Shown here piece by piece: positions 7,500 to 16,559 of a stretch of DNA of 64,000 nt. The position numbers and the translations under genes are program-made. Source of the DNA: an uncultured Acetatifactor sp. (GTDB lineage Bacteria; Bacillota; Clostridia; Lachnospirales; Lachnospiraceae); NCBI GenBank assembly GCA_934433135.1, contig CAKRZO010000001.1, positions 124,001 through 188,000 on the forward strand, given 5' to 3'. Numbering within the stretch: position 1 is the first letter of the stretch; each line of letters opens with the position of its first letter. The notes beneath the pieces are model-generated. The model searched no databases. It was not told the origin of the DNA and saw only the letters and a list, made by a program, of their open reading frames with translations.

Positions 7500-8969
7500 T
7501 TAGAAATTAAAATATATAAACTTGGAGACTTGCGACAGTTGTAGGATGGATGCGGTAAAGAGCAACGCAAGCCAGACAAAGTAGAGGATGTTTCTGTTTT
7601 TTTTGGCAACCATCTCATGGGTGGAGGGGCACAGGGTGCAAATCAGCAGCGCCCCGGCAAACCACAGGGTTGTCACCAACTGGGAAAGAACCTTCAGAAC
7701 CTCTTCTGTCAGGAAGTGCCCTAACAGAACCAAAAGTGTATCTTTTTCACAAAACACCTCCGTGAGTTCCTTTCCGAACCCTCCGCTTCCGCCGAAAATC
7801 ATCATATAAATCAGCTTTAACGGTTCCAGGAAATTGTCTGCCCGAAAAAAAAGCCAGGCAACATTCACAAAAAGGAATGTGATCAGCCAGCCCACAAAGG
7901 ATGGCAGCTTATCGAACTTCTCCTTTTTCATACGGTACAGAACCATCATAACCCCATGCATCATTCCCCATACCACAAAAGTCCAGTCCGCACCGTGCCA
8001 TAGACCGCTTAAAGTAAATACGATCATGATATTCCGATAAAGCTTCCATGTCTTTACTCTGCTTCCTCCCAAAGGAATATAAAGATAGGTCGTCAGAAAA
8101 CGGGTAAGCGTAATATGCCACCGTTTCCAGAACTGGGATATGTTTACCGCTTTATAGGGAGAATTGAAGTTCATCGGGATTTCTATATTGAACAGCTTGC
8201 CCAGGCCGATTGCCATATCGCAATATCCGCTGAAGTCAAAATAAATTTCCAGCGTATAGGAGAGCATTACCGCCACCGCACTCAGGCTGCTTAAGTTTCT
8301 CACAGCGCCAAAGCCGACATCACTGAACCTTCCGAAAGCATCCGCCAGAATGACCTTTTTGGCAAGTCCCCAGATCAGATATTCCAGACCGGCCGTGATA
8401 TTTCCAAAACAAACCTTCTTTTTTTCCGGAACCGCGAACTGCGGAATCATCTCCTGATGCAGCACAATCGGTCCTGCCACAAGCTGTGGAAAAAAACTGA
8501 CAAACAAAGCATAATCAATAAACAAATAACGGGACATCTGTCTGTGATAGCTGTCAATTACAAAAGATACCTGCTGAAAAGTATAAAAGCTGATTCCCAA
8601 AGGCAGAATCACGTGTTTTAATCCGATTTCGGATCCGGTCAGAAAATTAATATTCCGGATCGTAAAATCCAGATATTTAAAGTAAAACAGCAAAAGGAAA
8701 TTTGCCGAAACCGCCAGAATCATAATCGTCTTCCGCCAGGTCCGTCCTTCCCCGTCCCGTACCAGAATACAATGAAAAAAATAGTTTCCCAAAATGCTCC
8801 CTGCCAGCAAAAGGCACAGCTTCGGATCCCCGTAACCGTAAAATAGGAAGGACGCCGCAATCAGGGAAACTTTCCCTAATTCAAACCACCCCAGTTTATT
8901 CAAGCCAAAATAGCAAAGCCATGTAAGAGGCAAGAATGCCAGTAAAAAAACATAGGAATTAAATAACAT
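7500..8969 (-). CDS. MBOAT family O-acyltransferase (AlgI/DltB-like)
   Basis: A 489-residue polytopic membrane protein. The AlgI-type signature is clear: HVILPLGISFYTFQQVSFVIDSY, FFPQLVAGPI, NISQFWKRWHITLTRFL and SGLWHGADWTFVVWG, the last with the conserved histidine of MBOAT active sites. It moves an acyl (probably acetyl) group across the membrane for O-acylation of the exported glycan, together with the SGNH protein at 5974-7104. It lies 59 bases downstream of a large membrane protein gene in the same orientation. The acyl donor and target polymer cannot be read from the sequence. Confidence 0.93.
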   Translation of the reverse strand: MLFNSYVFLLAFLPLTWLCYFGLNKLGWFELGKVSLIAASFLFYGYGDPKLCLLLAGSILGNYFFHCILVRDGEGRTWRKTIMILAVSANFLLLFYFKYLDFTIRNINFLTGSEIGLKHVILPLGISFYTFQQVSFVIDSYHRQMSRYLFIDYALFVSFFPQLVAGPIVLHQEMIPQFAVPEKKKVCFGNITAGLEYLIWGLAKKVILADAFGRFSDVGFGAVRNLSSLSAVAVMLSYTLEIYFDFSGYCDMAIGLGKLFNIEIPMNFNSPYKAVNISQFWKRWHITLTRFLTTYLYIPLGGSRVKTWKLYRNIMIVFTLSGLWHGADWTFVVWGMMHGVMMVLYRMKKEKFDKLPSFVGWLITFLFVNVAWLFFRADNFLEPLKLIYMMIFGGSGGFGKELTEVFCEKDTLLVLLGHFLTEEVLKVLSQLVTTLWFAGALLICTLCPSTHEMVAKKNRNILYFVWLALLFTASILQLSQVSKFIYFNF

Positions 8970-9028
8970 CTTTTGTAACCCGCCTTTACCGCTTCCGACC
9001 GCCGCGCCGTCATCTGCATCTGAATCTT

Positions 9029-10849
9029 TTATCGGAAAACATAAATATCAAAAATCTCTTCTCCGGAAAGTCGGACACTGTCTGCCTTTACCGCCCGGAA
9101 AGCCTTCTCTTCTTCCTGTCCGCAGCGTTTTGTCAGATACTGTGCCAGCCAGCCCGGATTTTTTCCTGCCTTTACCACAAAGTATACTCCTCCATCGGCA
9201 TTCGCAACGGCTGATTTGATCAAAAGATCCCCTCCGTCCTCTGCCCCCAGCGCAGCAAAACGTTCCTTCATAAGAGGTGTTCCGCCCATCCAGCCTCCTG
9301 CCAGCAGATAGTTCTGCGGCAGTGCTGTCTGCTTTTCATAAGATATCCCGCTTTCCTTTTGAAAAACGCTTCCGGAATACGCCGCCACACTGCGCACATC
9401 CAGCAGAAAAAAGGACTCCTCCTGTTCCATACAATAAGCCATAAGCGCATCCCACTCCTCCTGCTTTGCACTCTGCTGCTTAAGACGTTCTCCCGTTTCC
9501 TTCATCTGCAGGCAAAGAAAAAGACAGAGAAAAAGACAAATCAGGCACCCGGCTGCCGTGTAAAACTTATGGCTCTTGCAGGCTTCCGATATCGGCTGCC
9601 GTTCCTCCTTCTTTTTTCGGCAAAACCATCGATGAAACAGCTGTCCGCAAAGGGATCCCTTCCGAAAAAGCTGACAAAGCATTCCGGCTAAGAGCATACT
9701 TTCCATCAGATAAAGAGAAACATAGACCCGTTCCGGAAACCTTCCTTTAAAGATCAGATAAAACCAGATCAGACTTCTGCCTCCCACGTAACATCCCATT
9801 ACGATAAATTTTTTCCAATCCCCGGTACCAATTACCGGGATGCACACGCCGATCAGCAGCACCATCCACAGGATATTGTACGGTCGATCCGTATAGCGCA
9901 GATGATAATAATAATCCTTAATGCATTTTTTGAAATATTCCGGGCTGAAGCGATAGGCTGCCTTTTCCTGTGCGGAAATCCGTGCAGCAGCCGCAAAGAC
10001 TTCCTGTCCTACTCCGGCATCCAGAGCGGTATCGTACTCTTCCAGAATCCGGTATTGTTCCTCGCCAATGCCTGCTTCCTCATAAGCTTCCCGGTTTTCT
10101 TCAAAAGGCAAAAGCTCCTCATAATCATATAACTGTGTCCGACTGTCATTGCAGGCAAAATAATCCTTCCAGCCGGAGGAAGCATACATTCCCTTCTGAA
10201 GCCCCAAAATAAACAGGATTCCCGCTGCCAGAACCAGAACTTCTTTAAAAAACGCCTTTCCTTTTTTCTCCGGAAAAGTCCACAATCCCGCTACGACCAA
10301 AAACGGGAGCGCCAGAAAAAAAACCTGACTGCGGACGCACAGCCCCGTAAAAAGCAGTACAAAAGCGCTTTTCCACAGACCCGTCAGATATAAAAACAAG
10401 CCGCAGGCACATAACACGGCAGCGACTATGGTATAATGCAGGTAGATAAAATGCGGCAGGAACAAAGCTGCACAAAAGCATACCATTCCTGTCGGGATCC
10501 AGATTTTTGCCGGATTCTTTTTGGAATTCTTTTCTCCATTTTGATCCAAAAGGCGGTAAGTACCGCACAAAACCAGGGTCACGGCAGCAAAATAACACCC
10601 TGCCATGGCAAGGTCAAACCAGGGGATTTCTCTCTTGATCCGGTACAAAAACACAATCAGCCCCGTCAGCGGATATTTCATATACACGGCATGCCCATCC
10701 GGCACACCGGTATAAGATCCGGACAAAATGCTGCGCATCGTTACATCGTCATTCAAATAATAGGTCATGGGAAATAAAAGTCCTGCCGCGAGCAGCACCA
10801 GAAATACTCCTCCTGCTATAAATACGATTCGCTTTCTTTCTTTTCCCAT
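9029..10849 (-). CDS. Large polytopic membrane protein of unknown family, GT-C-like topology
   Basis: The 606 residues include an N-terminal membrane segment, then an external loop with YYLNDDVTMRSILSG (acidic pair at residues 34-35), many further hydrophobic segments, a central soluble loop (roughly 215-320) and a C-terminal soluble domain of about 150 residues. The acidic pair after the first membrane helix is the usual GT-C layout. The family was not recognised, so the catalytic role is inference. It starts 13 bases after the upstream GT2 gene ends, so they are co-transcribed. Confidence 0.55.
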   Translation of the reverse strand: MGKERKRIVFIAGGVFLVLLAAGLLFPMTYYLNDDVTMRSILSGSYTGVPDGHAVYMKYPLTGLIVFLYRIKREIPWFDLAMAGCYFAAVTLVLCGTYRLLDQNGEKNSKKNPAKIWIPTGMVCFCAALFLPHFIYLHYTIVAAVLCACGLFLYLTGLWKSAFVLLFTGLCVRSQVFFLALPFLVVAGLWTFPEKKGKAFFKEVLVLAAGILFILGLQKGMYASSGWKDYFACNDSRTQLYDYEELLPFEENREAYEEAGIGEEQYRILEEYDTALDAGVGQEVFAAAARISAQEKAAYRFSPEYFKKCIKDYYYHLRYTDRPYNILWMVLLIGVCIPVIGTGDWKKFIVMGCYVGGRSLIWFYLIFKGRFPERVYVSLYLMESMLLAGMLCQLFRKGSLCGQLFHRWFCRKKKEERQPISEACKSHKFYTAAGCLICLFLCLFLCLQMKETGERLKQQSAKQEEWDALMAYCMEQEESFFLLDVRSVAAYSGSVFQKESGISYEKQTALPQNYLLAGGWMGGTPLMKERFAALGAEDGGDLLIKSAVANADGGVYFVVKAGKNPGWLAQYLTKRCGQEEEKAFRAVKADSVRLSGEEIFDIYVFR

Positions 10850-10862
10850 CCTTTTACCCCTT

Positions 10863-11807
10863 TTATTTCGTCAGTTTTTCCACACCTTCAATGACATAAC
10901 GCTGCCTTCTGAAACTCATATTCAGAATCACCGACAGATATTTAAAGATCAAAGTCAGCATTACAAAAAGCATAAAGAAGCCGAACGACATCAGCCCCAT
11001 CAAAGACAGCCATCCTTCCACCGGCTTTTGCGTACTGAAGAAAGAAGCCACGATATAACCGAACATAAACAAAAGGACCACCAGAAAAACAATACTTAAA
11101 AGCATGGACAGTTTTTCCAATACATCCGTAAAAATAATCAGCGTATCAAAAGCAAGGCTGCTGCGGTTTCCCCGTTCCTCTTTGTTGTGATTCTTTTTTT
11201 CACCTGTTTTGTTGTCATACGTAATGGTATCGATCTTAAGACCGCAGTTTACATACAGTGCCTTCCGGTAAGGAATATACGCATTCAGCTGGTTTACACG
11301 ATTAATTGCCCTGCGGGAAATAATCCGGAATCTTTCCTGACGGATTTTTCCTTTCAAATGGCTGCTTTTGTTATAAATTGTATAGAACAGCCTGGAAGTA
11401 AAGGAAACTGCATGAAGCGGCGCTGCCGCCACCACATCATATCCTTCCAATGACCGACGGTATACCTGCATAATCAGCCCCGGGTCATAATCGGTAACAC
11501 AGCTGTCAAATTCAAACAAAAAATCTCCCACAGCCAGGTCTCTCCCGGCATTCATGGCCACTTCCACACCCTGGAAGTAGCTTAAGTTAATCAGACTGAC
11601 CACGTGGGAATCCTCCGTTCTTTTTAAGAAATCACGGATTTTCTCCACTGTGGCGTCCACACAGCCGTCGTTCACGCATACAATTTCATATTTTTCAAAA
11701 TTCGTGCGCATCACCCCGCACAACTTTTCCAAAAAACCGTCTATCTTCTCCTCATCGTTATGCAGATATACTACGCAGGATACAAAATTCTTCTCTCTGT
11801 CCAACAT
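10863..11807 (-). CDS. GT2-fold protein with C-terminal membrane segments and a divergent metal site
   Basis: The 314 residues have the GtrB-like layout: a GT-A domain (VSCVVYLHNDEEKIDGFLEK, VCVNDGCVDATVEKI, LSYFQGVEVAMNAGRDLAVGDFLFEFDS) and two hydrophobic helices near 230-255 and 260-290. The usual LDDDxQ after GD is replaced by FEFDSCVTDY, leaving only one acid in the canonical DxD place. It may be a glycosyltransferase with altered metal binding or a non-catalytic relative. It lies between the FAD oxidoreductase and the GT-C-like protein in a tight operon. Confidence 0.7.
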   Translation of the reverse strand: MLDREKNFVSCVVYLHNDEEKIDGFLEKLCGVMRTNFEKYEIVCVNDGCVDATVEKIRDFLKRTEDSHVVSLINLSYFQGVEVAMNAGRDLAVGDFLFEFDSCVTDYDPGLIMQVYRRSLEGYDVVAAAPLHAVSFTSRLFYTIYNKSSHLKGKIRQERFRIISRRAINRVNQLNAYIPYRKALYVNCGLKIDTITYDNKTGEKKNHNKEERGNRSSLAFDTLIIFTDVLEKLSMLLSIVFLVVLLFMFGYIVASFFSTQKPVEGWLSLMGLMSFGFFMLFVMLTLIFKYLSVILNMSFRRQRYVIEGVEKLTK

Positions 11808-11834
11808 TTCCCCACCTTATATTCTTAATAAAAT

Positions 11835-12956
11835 CTACTTCAGGAATTCATCCAGGTCATACATCGTATTGATTTTTCCCGACAACACGCTTAAAAACAC
11901 CGGATTTTCGGAAGCGTACCGGATCACGGTAGGCCTTGAGTCATCAATTTCGGAAGCTTTTAAAATCGGTTTCATGGAAAACAACGCTTTTTCAAAAGAA
12001 AACCGATACTCATCTCTTACGTATTTTCTTGCCAGTGCCGACATATATTCCCAGGCGCTTTCCGGCCTGTCCGGGCAGAAATTACAGTTTCCGAGTCCCT
12101 CTGCGGTGCATCCGTTTTTGCCGGCGCAGGAAAAATTCGGAAACGCCTCGTAGCAGGTCTTATGCGGTGTAAACGTAACGGAAGTTAAGGAATGATATCC
12201 TGTCTTTCCGAAAGGCATGATCGAGAAAAACGGACCATCCATTACCGTCAGACCCACTTTTTTCAGATTCTCCGAAACCGTACACAGGATAATTTCACAA
12301 AGCTCATATTTAATGGCAAAAAGCTCCGGAACGATTCCTTCTACCTTGCTCAGCACCTGGTTTACCGCCGCATAGGAAGCATTCAGAACAAAAGGGGCTT
12401 CCCACTTTCCCTCATCGGTCACTACCGTATACCGATCCGTTTCTTTTACAATTCTCTGAATCTTCTGCCCGAAAAGCAGCTTTACTCCCGGATACCTGCT
12501 TAATTCATCCAGGAAATAATCCCGCAGAATATGGGCATCGTAAGTGTATTCTTTGGTTAAAAAAGCGCCGTCACAGACGTTATCCTTAAAATATCTGTCT
12601 ACCGGCAGCTCCGTGCAGGGAATTCCTCCGTCTTTACAGAACTTTTTGAATTCCGCCGCATCCGTCCAGGAAAAATGAGAACTGGTCGCATAGATCTGTT
12701 CAAATTCACTGTGAATACAAAAATTATAATCTTCCGTAAAACGCTTGAAATATCCGGCGGACTTCATTGCAGTAGACAAAGACCGCGGATAATGATATCC
12801 CATATGCACCCGTGCCTGATTCACATAAGTCGCTCTTGTGAAGGCCTGCGCTTCTCTTTCCAGCACAACAACCGACTGCCCTCTTTTTGCGCAGAATAAA
12901 GCCGCATACAGTCCGTACAGTCCTGCTCCGATAATTATTTTATCTGTCATTTTCAT
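11835..12956 (-). CDS. FAD-dependent oxidoreductase (DAO fold)
   Basis: A 373-residue protein with an N-terminal dinucleotide-binding motif IIIGAGLYGLYAALFCAKRGQSVVVLE (GxGxxG at about 10-15, terminal Glu binding the ribose) and a second typical block NQARVHMGYHYPRS near residues 46-58. The fold is that of the D-amino-acid-oxidase/ThiO family. CxxC-type pairs near residues 279-297 (CAGKNGC, CNFC) may be structural. It is first in the polysaccharide operon, behind a strong promoter at 13033-13061, so a role in modifying a sugar or lipid intermediate is plausible but not shown. An ATG six bases further in is an alternative start. Confidence 0.8.
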   Translation of the reverse strand: MKMTDKIIIGAGLYGLYAALFCAKRGQSVVVLEREAQAFTRATYVNQARVHMGYHYPRSLSTAMKSAGYFKRFTEDYNFCIHSEFEQIYATSSHFSWTDAAEFKKFCKDGGIPCTELPVDRYFKDNVCDGAFLTKEYTYDAHILRDYFLDELSRYPGVKLLFGQKIQRIVKETDRYTVVTDEGKWEAPFVLNASYAAVNQVLSKVEGIVPELFAIKYELCEIILCTVSENLKKVGLTVMDGPFFSIMPFGKTGYHSLTSVTFTPHKTCYEAFPNFSCAGKNGCTAEGLGNCNFCPDRPESAWEYMSALARKYVRDEYRFSFEKALFSMKPILKASEIDDSRPTVIRYASENPVFLSVLSGKINTMYDLDEFLK

Positions 12957-13032
12957 CTCACATTCTTTTCACGCTACATTCTTTTCGATTCCTTCTCGCC
13001 CTGTCTTAAGAGAATCCAGACTTCTGTATTTC

Positions 13033-13061
13033 ATTTTATTACATTCTCTCCACTCTGTCAA
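13033..13061 (-). promoter_or_regulatory. Strong sigma-A promoter of the polysaccharide operon
   Basis: Minus-strand TTGACA (13056-13061), a 17-base spacer and TAAAAT (13033-13038), about 75 bases upstream of the FAD oxidoreductase start. Confidence 0.8.
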
Positions 13062-13077
13062 TAAAAGCAGAAAATCC

Positions 13078-13716
13078 TTAACGGCAGATCTGATACTTAT
13101 AAATCGGATTCCCCATAGCGGAAAACTTTTCTTCGTATTCCGTCATGATATTCTCCTCTGTCCTTTGGGGATCATGATGCAGGTCATAGGAAACATAGTC
13201 TGCTTTCCACCCGGCAGGCTCCAATTCTTCCAGCGCAAAGATAAACAGATCCCGGTTATCGGTCTTAAATTCCAGCTTGCCGTCTTTTTTCAGGATCCCA
13301 TCGTATCTTTTCAAAAACTCCCCGGAAGGCAGTCTTCTTTTGGCATGCCGATCCTTAGGCCAGGGATCGGAAAAATTCAGATAAATGCGATCCACCTCTC
13401 CCTCTCCGAATACCTTCCCGATGTCCTCCGCATCCATGCGGATAAACTTAAGGTTTGGCAGCTCCTCCTCTTCCATTTTCTGAATGGCACGCAGAAGGAC
13501 GCTGGAATATTTTTCAATCCCCACATAGTTGATCTTTGGGTGTTCCTTCGCCATCGTATAGATAAATTTTCCCTTCCCCATGCCGATCTCAATCTGCACC
13601 GGTGCGGAATTTCCGAAGATTTCCCTCATACTTCCCGGCTTCCATTCTTCCTCATGAATCACATACTTACTGTCCGCTATGACTTCTCTTGATCCGCTTA
13701 TATTTCTTAAACGCAT
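13078..13716 (-). CDS. trmB: tRNA (guanine-N7-)-methyltransferase
   Basis: A 212-residue SAM-dependent methyltransferase that makes m7G46 in tRNA. Visible signatures are VQIEIGMGKGKF (SAM-binding loop), VGIEKYSSVLLRAIQKM, IYLNFSDPWPKDRHAKRRL (the TrmB active-site block), KLEFKTDNRDLF, and the C-terminal EYEEKFSAMGNPIYK. Length is normal for the family. Start is ATG after GAGGAAAGAAA. It stands alone behind its own promoter at 13756-13784, divergent from the carboxypeptidase gene. Confidence 0.96.
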   Translation of the reverse strand: MRLRNISGSREVIADSKYVIHEEEWKPGSMREIFGNSAPVQIEIGMGKGKFIYTMAKEHPKINYVGIEKYSSVLLRAIQKMEEEELPNLKFIRMDAEDIGKVFGEGEVDRIYLNFSDPWPKDRHAKRRLPSGEFLKRYDGILKKDGKLEFKTDNRDLFIFALEELEPAGWKADYVSYDLHHDPQRTEENIMTEYEEKFSAMGNPIYKYQICR

Positions 13717-13755
13717 TTTCTTTCCTCTGTGCTTTCTTCATTCTATTTTTCTACT

Positions 13756-13784
13756 ATCATACCTGCTGTTTCGCGAAAAATCAA
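13756..13784 (-). promoter_or_regulatory. Promoter of trmB
   Basis: Minus-strand TTGATT (13779-13784), 17 bases, TATGAT (13756-13761), about 40 bases upstream of the trmB start. Confidence 0.7.
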
Positions 13785-13793
13785 GTAGCCAAC

Positions 13794-13822
13794 TTGTATT
13801 TTCCTATCGGATGTGATAGACT
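13794..13822 (+). promoter_or_regulatory. Promoter of the D,D-carboxypeptidase gene
   Basis: Plus-strand TTGTAT (13794-13799), 17 bases, TAGACT (13817-13822). A lone CAGTTCAG half of the dispersed repeat follows at about 13830, in the 5' leader. Confidence 0.65.
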
Positions 13823-13866
13823 GAAGTAGCAGTTCAGACAAGCATTGCAAAGAAAGGCAAATATCC

Positions 13867-15441
13867 ATGAATTTTTCTATCTTTTCGAGTTATCATAGAT
13901 CCCATACAGGCAAAAAAACAGGCAGACGTACCGTTTTTCTTCTGTGCTGTTTTCTTTTTCTGTCCTCTGTAAACACAGGCAAGGTTTATGCCGAAACGCG
14001 GGAAGATCGTCTTGTGCAAAACCAGGCTGTTCCCATCGATACCAATCAGATCGAAGACTGGCCCCAGGGCCCGGTTGTAAGTGCAGAAGCCGCTATCCTG
14101 ATGGAAGCGCATACCGGCACTATTTTGTATGCCAAAAACATCCATAAGCAGGAGTATCCCGCCAGCTGCACCAAGATCTTAACCTGCCTTCTGGCTGCAG
14201 AATTGTGTTCAATGGATGAAATGGTTGTTATGTCCAAGGAGGCAATCTATGACACTCCGAGAAACAGCAATCACATTGCCTTGGATGTCGGGGAAGAAAT
14301 TACCATGGAACAGGCCTTGAATGCTATCCTGATCCGCTCTGCCAACGAAGTTTCTTTCGCCGTAGGCGAACATATTTCCGGAAGCTGGCAGGCTTTTGCC
14401 GACTTAATGAATGAACGTGCCGTACAGCTCGGCTGCCTGAATTCTCATTTTGTCAATCCCAACGGTCTTCCGGATGAAAATCACTATACGACTGCCTATG
14501 ACCTGGCTACCATTGCCAGAAGCTTCTTTGCTAATGAGCTTTTAAGCAAAATATCACGAACCACCAAATTGTCCATTCCAGCTACCGACAAGCAGCCGGA
14601 CAATATCATCGAATATACGAAAAACAAACTTCTTCCCGGGCAATCCAAGGCCTATACTTATCTGGTGGGAAGCAAGACCGGGTATACCGACGCGGCTCGC
14701 AACTGTCTGGTATCCTGCGCGGAAAAGGACGGAATGAAATTGATCTGTGTCGTTTTAAAAGATGAAAATCCGGTTTATTATGATGATACCATTCAGCTAT
14801 TTGACTATGGTTTTGCAAACTTCCGGGAAATTACCGTGGCGCAGGCCGAAAGCAAATATGACATCGGCACTTCCGCTTTTTACAGCGGCAAAGACATTTT
14901 CGGTACTTCCAAACCTCTTCTGTCACTGAATCAGGAAGATTTTATCGTCCTTCCCATAAATGCACATTTTGAGGATACCCAGTCCTCCATCTCTTATAAT
15001 ACGCAGTCTTCCCGCCAGGCTGCCGTGATCAGTTATACCTATCACGGACAGGCAGTAGGAACGGCTTCCGTGGATTTTACGGCATCGGAAAATCACTATA
15101 ATTTTGAAAACAGCAATGCAGACGACCTTTCCGGGAATGAAGTCTCTTCCGGAAAGGAAGTTTCCCGGAATCAGACGGAAATCGACGGACAGGAAGATTC
15201 TTCCACAACTGACAAAGGAAACGGTCTCGTAACGATCTTAAAACGAATCGGAATTGCTCTGTGCATTGTCATGATTCCGGTTCTCCTCCTGCTGCTTCGC
15301 AATCTGTATTACGATGCTCCCAACCGAAGAAGGCGCAAAAAAAGAAGAGCCATCGGCTCCTCTGTCGCATCCCCTGAGCTTTCTCTCCGCAAAAGACGTA
15401 AGGAAGCGCTGCGCAGGGCACGCTCCCGCAGAAGACGCTGA
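13867..15441 (+). CDS. D-alanyl-D-alanine carboxypeptidase, DacF/PBP5-like
   Basis: A 524-residue exported, membrane-anchored serine peptidase that trims peptidoglycan stem peptides. A signal sequence (hydrophobic VFLLCCFLFLSSV, cleavage near VYA-ET, residue 42) is followed by the S11 domain with SCTK (S100-K103, nucleophile and base), SAN (158-160) and KTG (270-272). A domain of about 100 residues and an acidic Ser-rich linker follow, then a membrane helix near 460-480 and an extremely Arg/Lys-rich tail (RRRRKKRR, RRARSRRRR). A C-terminal transmembrane helix with such a tail is longer than the amphipathic anchor usual for this family. The ATG has AAAGG nine bases upstream. Confidence 0.92.
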   Translation: MNFSIFSSYHRSHTGKKTGRRTVFLLCCFLFLSSVNTGKVYAETREDRLVQNQAVPIDTNQIEDWPQGPVVSAEAAILMEAHTGTILYAKNIHKQEYPASCTKILTCLLAAELCSMDEMVVMSKEAIYDTPRNSNHIALDVGEEITMEQALNAILIRSANEVSFAVGEHISGSWQAFADLMNERAVQLGCLNSHFVNPNGLPDENHYTTAYDLATIARSFFANELLSKISRTTKLSIPATDKQPDNIIEYTKNKLLPGQSKAYTYLVGSKTGYTDAARNCLVSCAEKDGMKLICVVLKDENPVYYDDTIQLFDYGFANFREITVAQAESKYDIGTSAFYSGKDIFGTSKPLLSLNQEDFIVLPINAHFEDTQSSISYNTQSSRQAAVISYTYHGQAVGTASVDFTASENHYNFENSNADDLSGNEVSSGKEVSRNQTEIDGQEDSSTTDKGNGLVTILKRIGIALCIVMIPVLLLLLRNLYYDAPNRRRRKKRRAIGSSVASPELSLRKRRKEALRRARSRRRR

Positions 15442-15516
15442 GAAATCCTGCACAATACAGGTCTTTGGGCGCTATGCAGAGACTTTTTATTCCTTCGGTA
15501 TTTCCTACTACGCCTG

Positions 15517-16527
15517 TTACGCATGTGTAGTATGTGTAGTCAGCGCAGCCATCGCAGTATGTGCTGTGCCGTCCCTTTTCTGCCTGTGTTTACGCCGCAT
15601 CTCCTGGACATGATCCCGTCGTTTTTCAATTGCATCCGCTTCCTGCGCTGAAATAAATTTCGTTGTCTTTACGGCGTAAATCTTTCCTTCATCGGTTTTA
15701 CGCATTCTTATCTTTCCTTTCAGGAAGCCGTGTTTGCTGCAATAAGCCAGACAATAGTAATTCTGTTTGTTGAGTGCGAACCAGTTGATTTTCTTTTTCA
15801 GGTTGCAGTGGCAATAATAGCACTTGCTGGAACTGACTTCCCGGTCGGCCAGAGCCTTTTCCTTGCTCTCAAACTCCCGGGAGATATATTTTACATACGT
15901 ATCAAACTGAATCCGAATCTCCTTTTTACGGTTGACGGGCGGGTGAAAGACATCAAAAGAAATATGAAGAAGAACCTCCGGTTTTTCCCGTTTAATTACA
16001 CCAAGTACTTTGGCAGTATAATAGGCATCGCTGAAAGCCCGGTGAAAAGGAATATCTTTGGGAATCTGCAAAAAATCAACCGCATACTCCAGCGTTTTTC
16101 TGGATTTGCCGTCTTCATAGGCAATACTGAAAAGTTTTTGAATATCAAGAAAAGGAATCGGGCCGTCCGAAAGTGGCTCCATTCCGTAATATTTCATATT
16201 CTTCTGTAATTCCGTCAAATCCATACATCCCCAGGTGCAGTAACGATATTCTTCCCTGCCGCACCAGTCCTGAAATTTCTCCATGGCCTGCACAAAAGTG
16301 CTCCCCTTTTCCAGCTCCTTCATCTCCACATGAATCAGCTGACCGGTAATTCTGTGCATCTCATGAAATACCTGCGGTTTGACCAGTTCCTCAAATTGAG
16401 AAATCTGCCGGATCTTGTCGTCACATTTAACGGCTCCGATCTCAATAATCTCAAACCGCAGTTCGTATTCATGCATCTTGCGGGCTGTACTTTGATTCCA
16501 TTCCAGATCAAATACAATGTAATTCAT
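15517..16527 (-). CDS. DEDDh 3'-5' exonuclease of the DnaQ/KapD type
   Basis: 336 residues. The exonuclease domain has FDLEWNQ (catalytic D7 and E9), FLDIQKLF in the middle, and HRAFSDAYYTAKVLG (catalytic His and Asp), as in the KapD/ERI-1 branch of DnaQ-like nucleases. The C-terminal third carries CYYCHCNLKKK and CSKHGFLKGKI, a possible zinc-binding module, then a Thr/His-rich tail. Start is the ATG at 16527 behind GGGGA rather than the in-frame GTG twelve bases upstream. It lies 32 bases downstream of thioredoxin and convergent to the carboxypeptidase gene. The substrate is unknown. Confidence 0.8.
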   Translation of the reverse strand: MNYIVFDLEWNQSTARKMHEYELRFEIIEIGAVKCDDKIRQISQFEELVKPQVFHEMHRITGQLIHVEMKELEKGSTFVQAMEKFQDWCGREEYRYCTWGCMDLTELQKNMKYYGMEPLSDGPIPFLDIQKLFSIAYEDGKSRKTLEYAVDFLQIPKDIPFHRAFSDAYYTAKVLGVIKREKPEVLLHISFDVFHPPVNRKKEIRIQFDTYVKYISREFESKEKALADREVSSSKCYYCHCNLKKKINWFALNKQNYYCLAYCSKHGFLKGKIRMRKTDEGKIYAVKTTKFISAQEADAIEKRRDHVQEMRRKHRQKRDGTAHTAMAALTTHTTHA

Positions 16528-16559
16528 ACCAGTCCCCACTGTGCAAATATCTTCTTAAA

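Noticed and set aside
7096..7503. Open frames on both strands in the repeat between MBOAT and SGNH genes
   Set aside because: They translate the palindromic repeat, contain the duplicated 69-bp segment twice and have no ribosome site.
13830..13866. Complete repeat element upstream of the carboxypeptidase gene
   Set aside because: Only one CAGTTCAG end is present; no inverted partner is found nearby.
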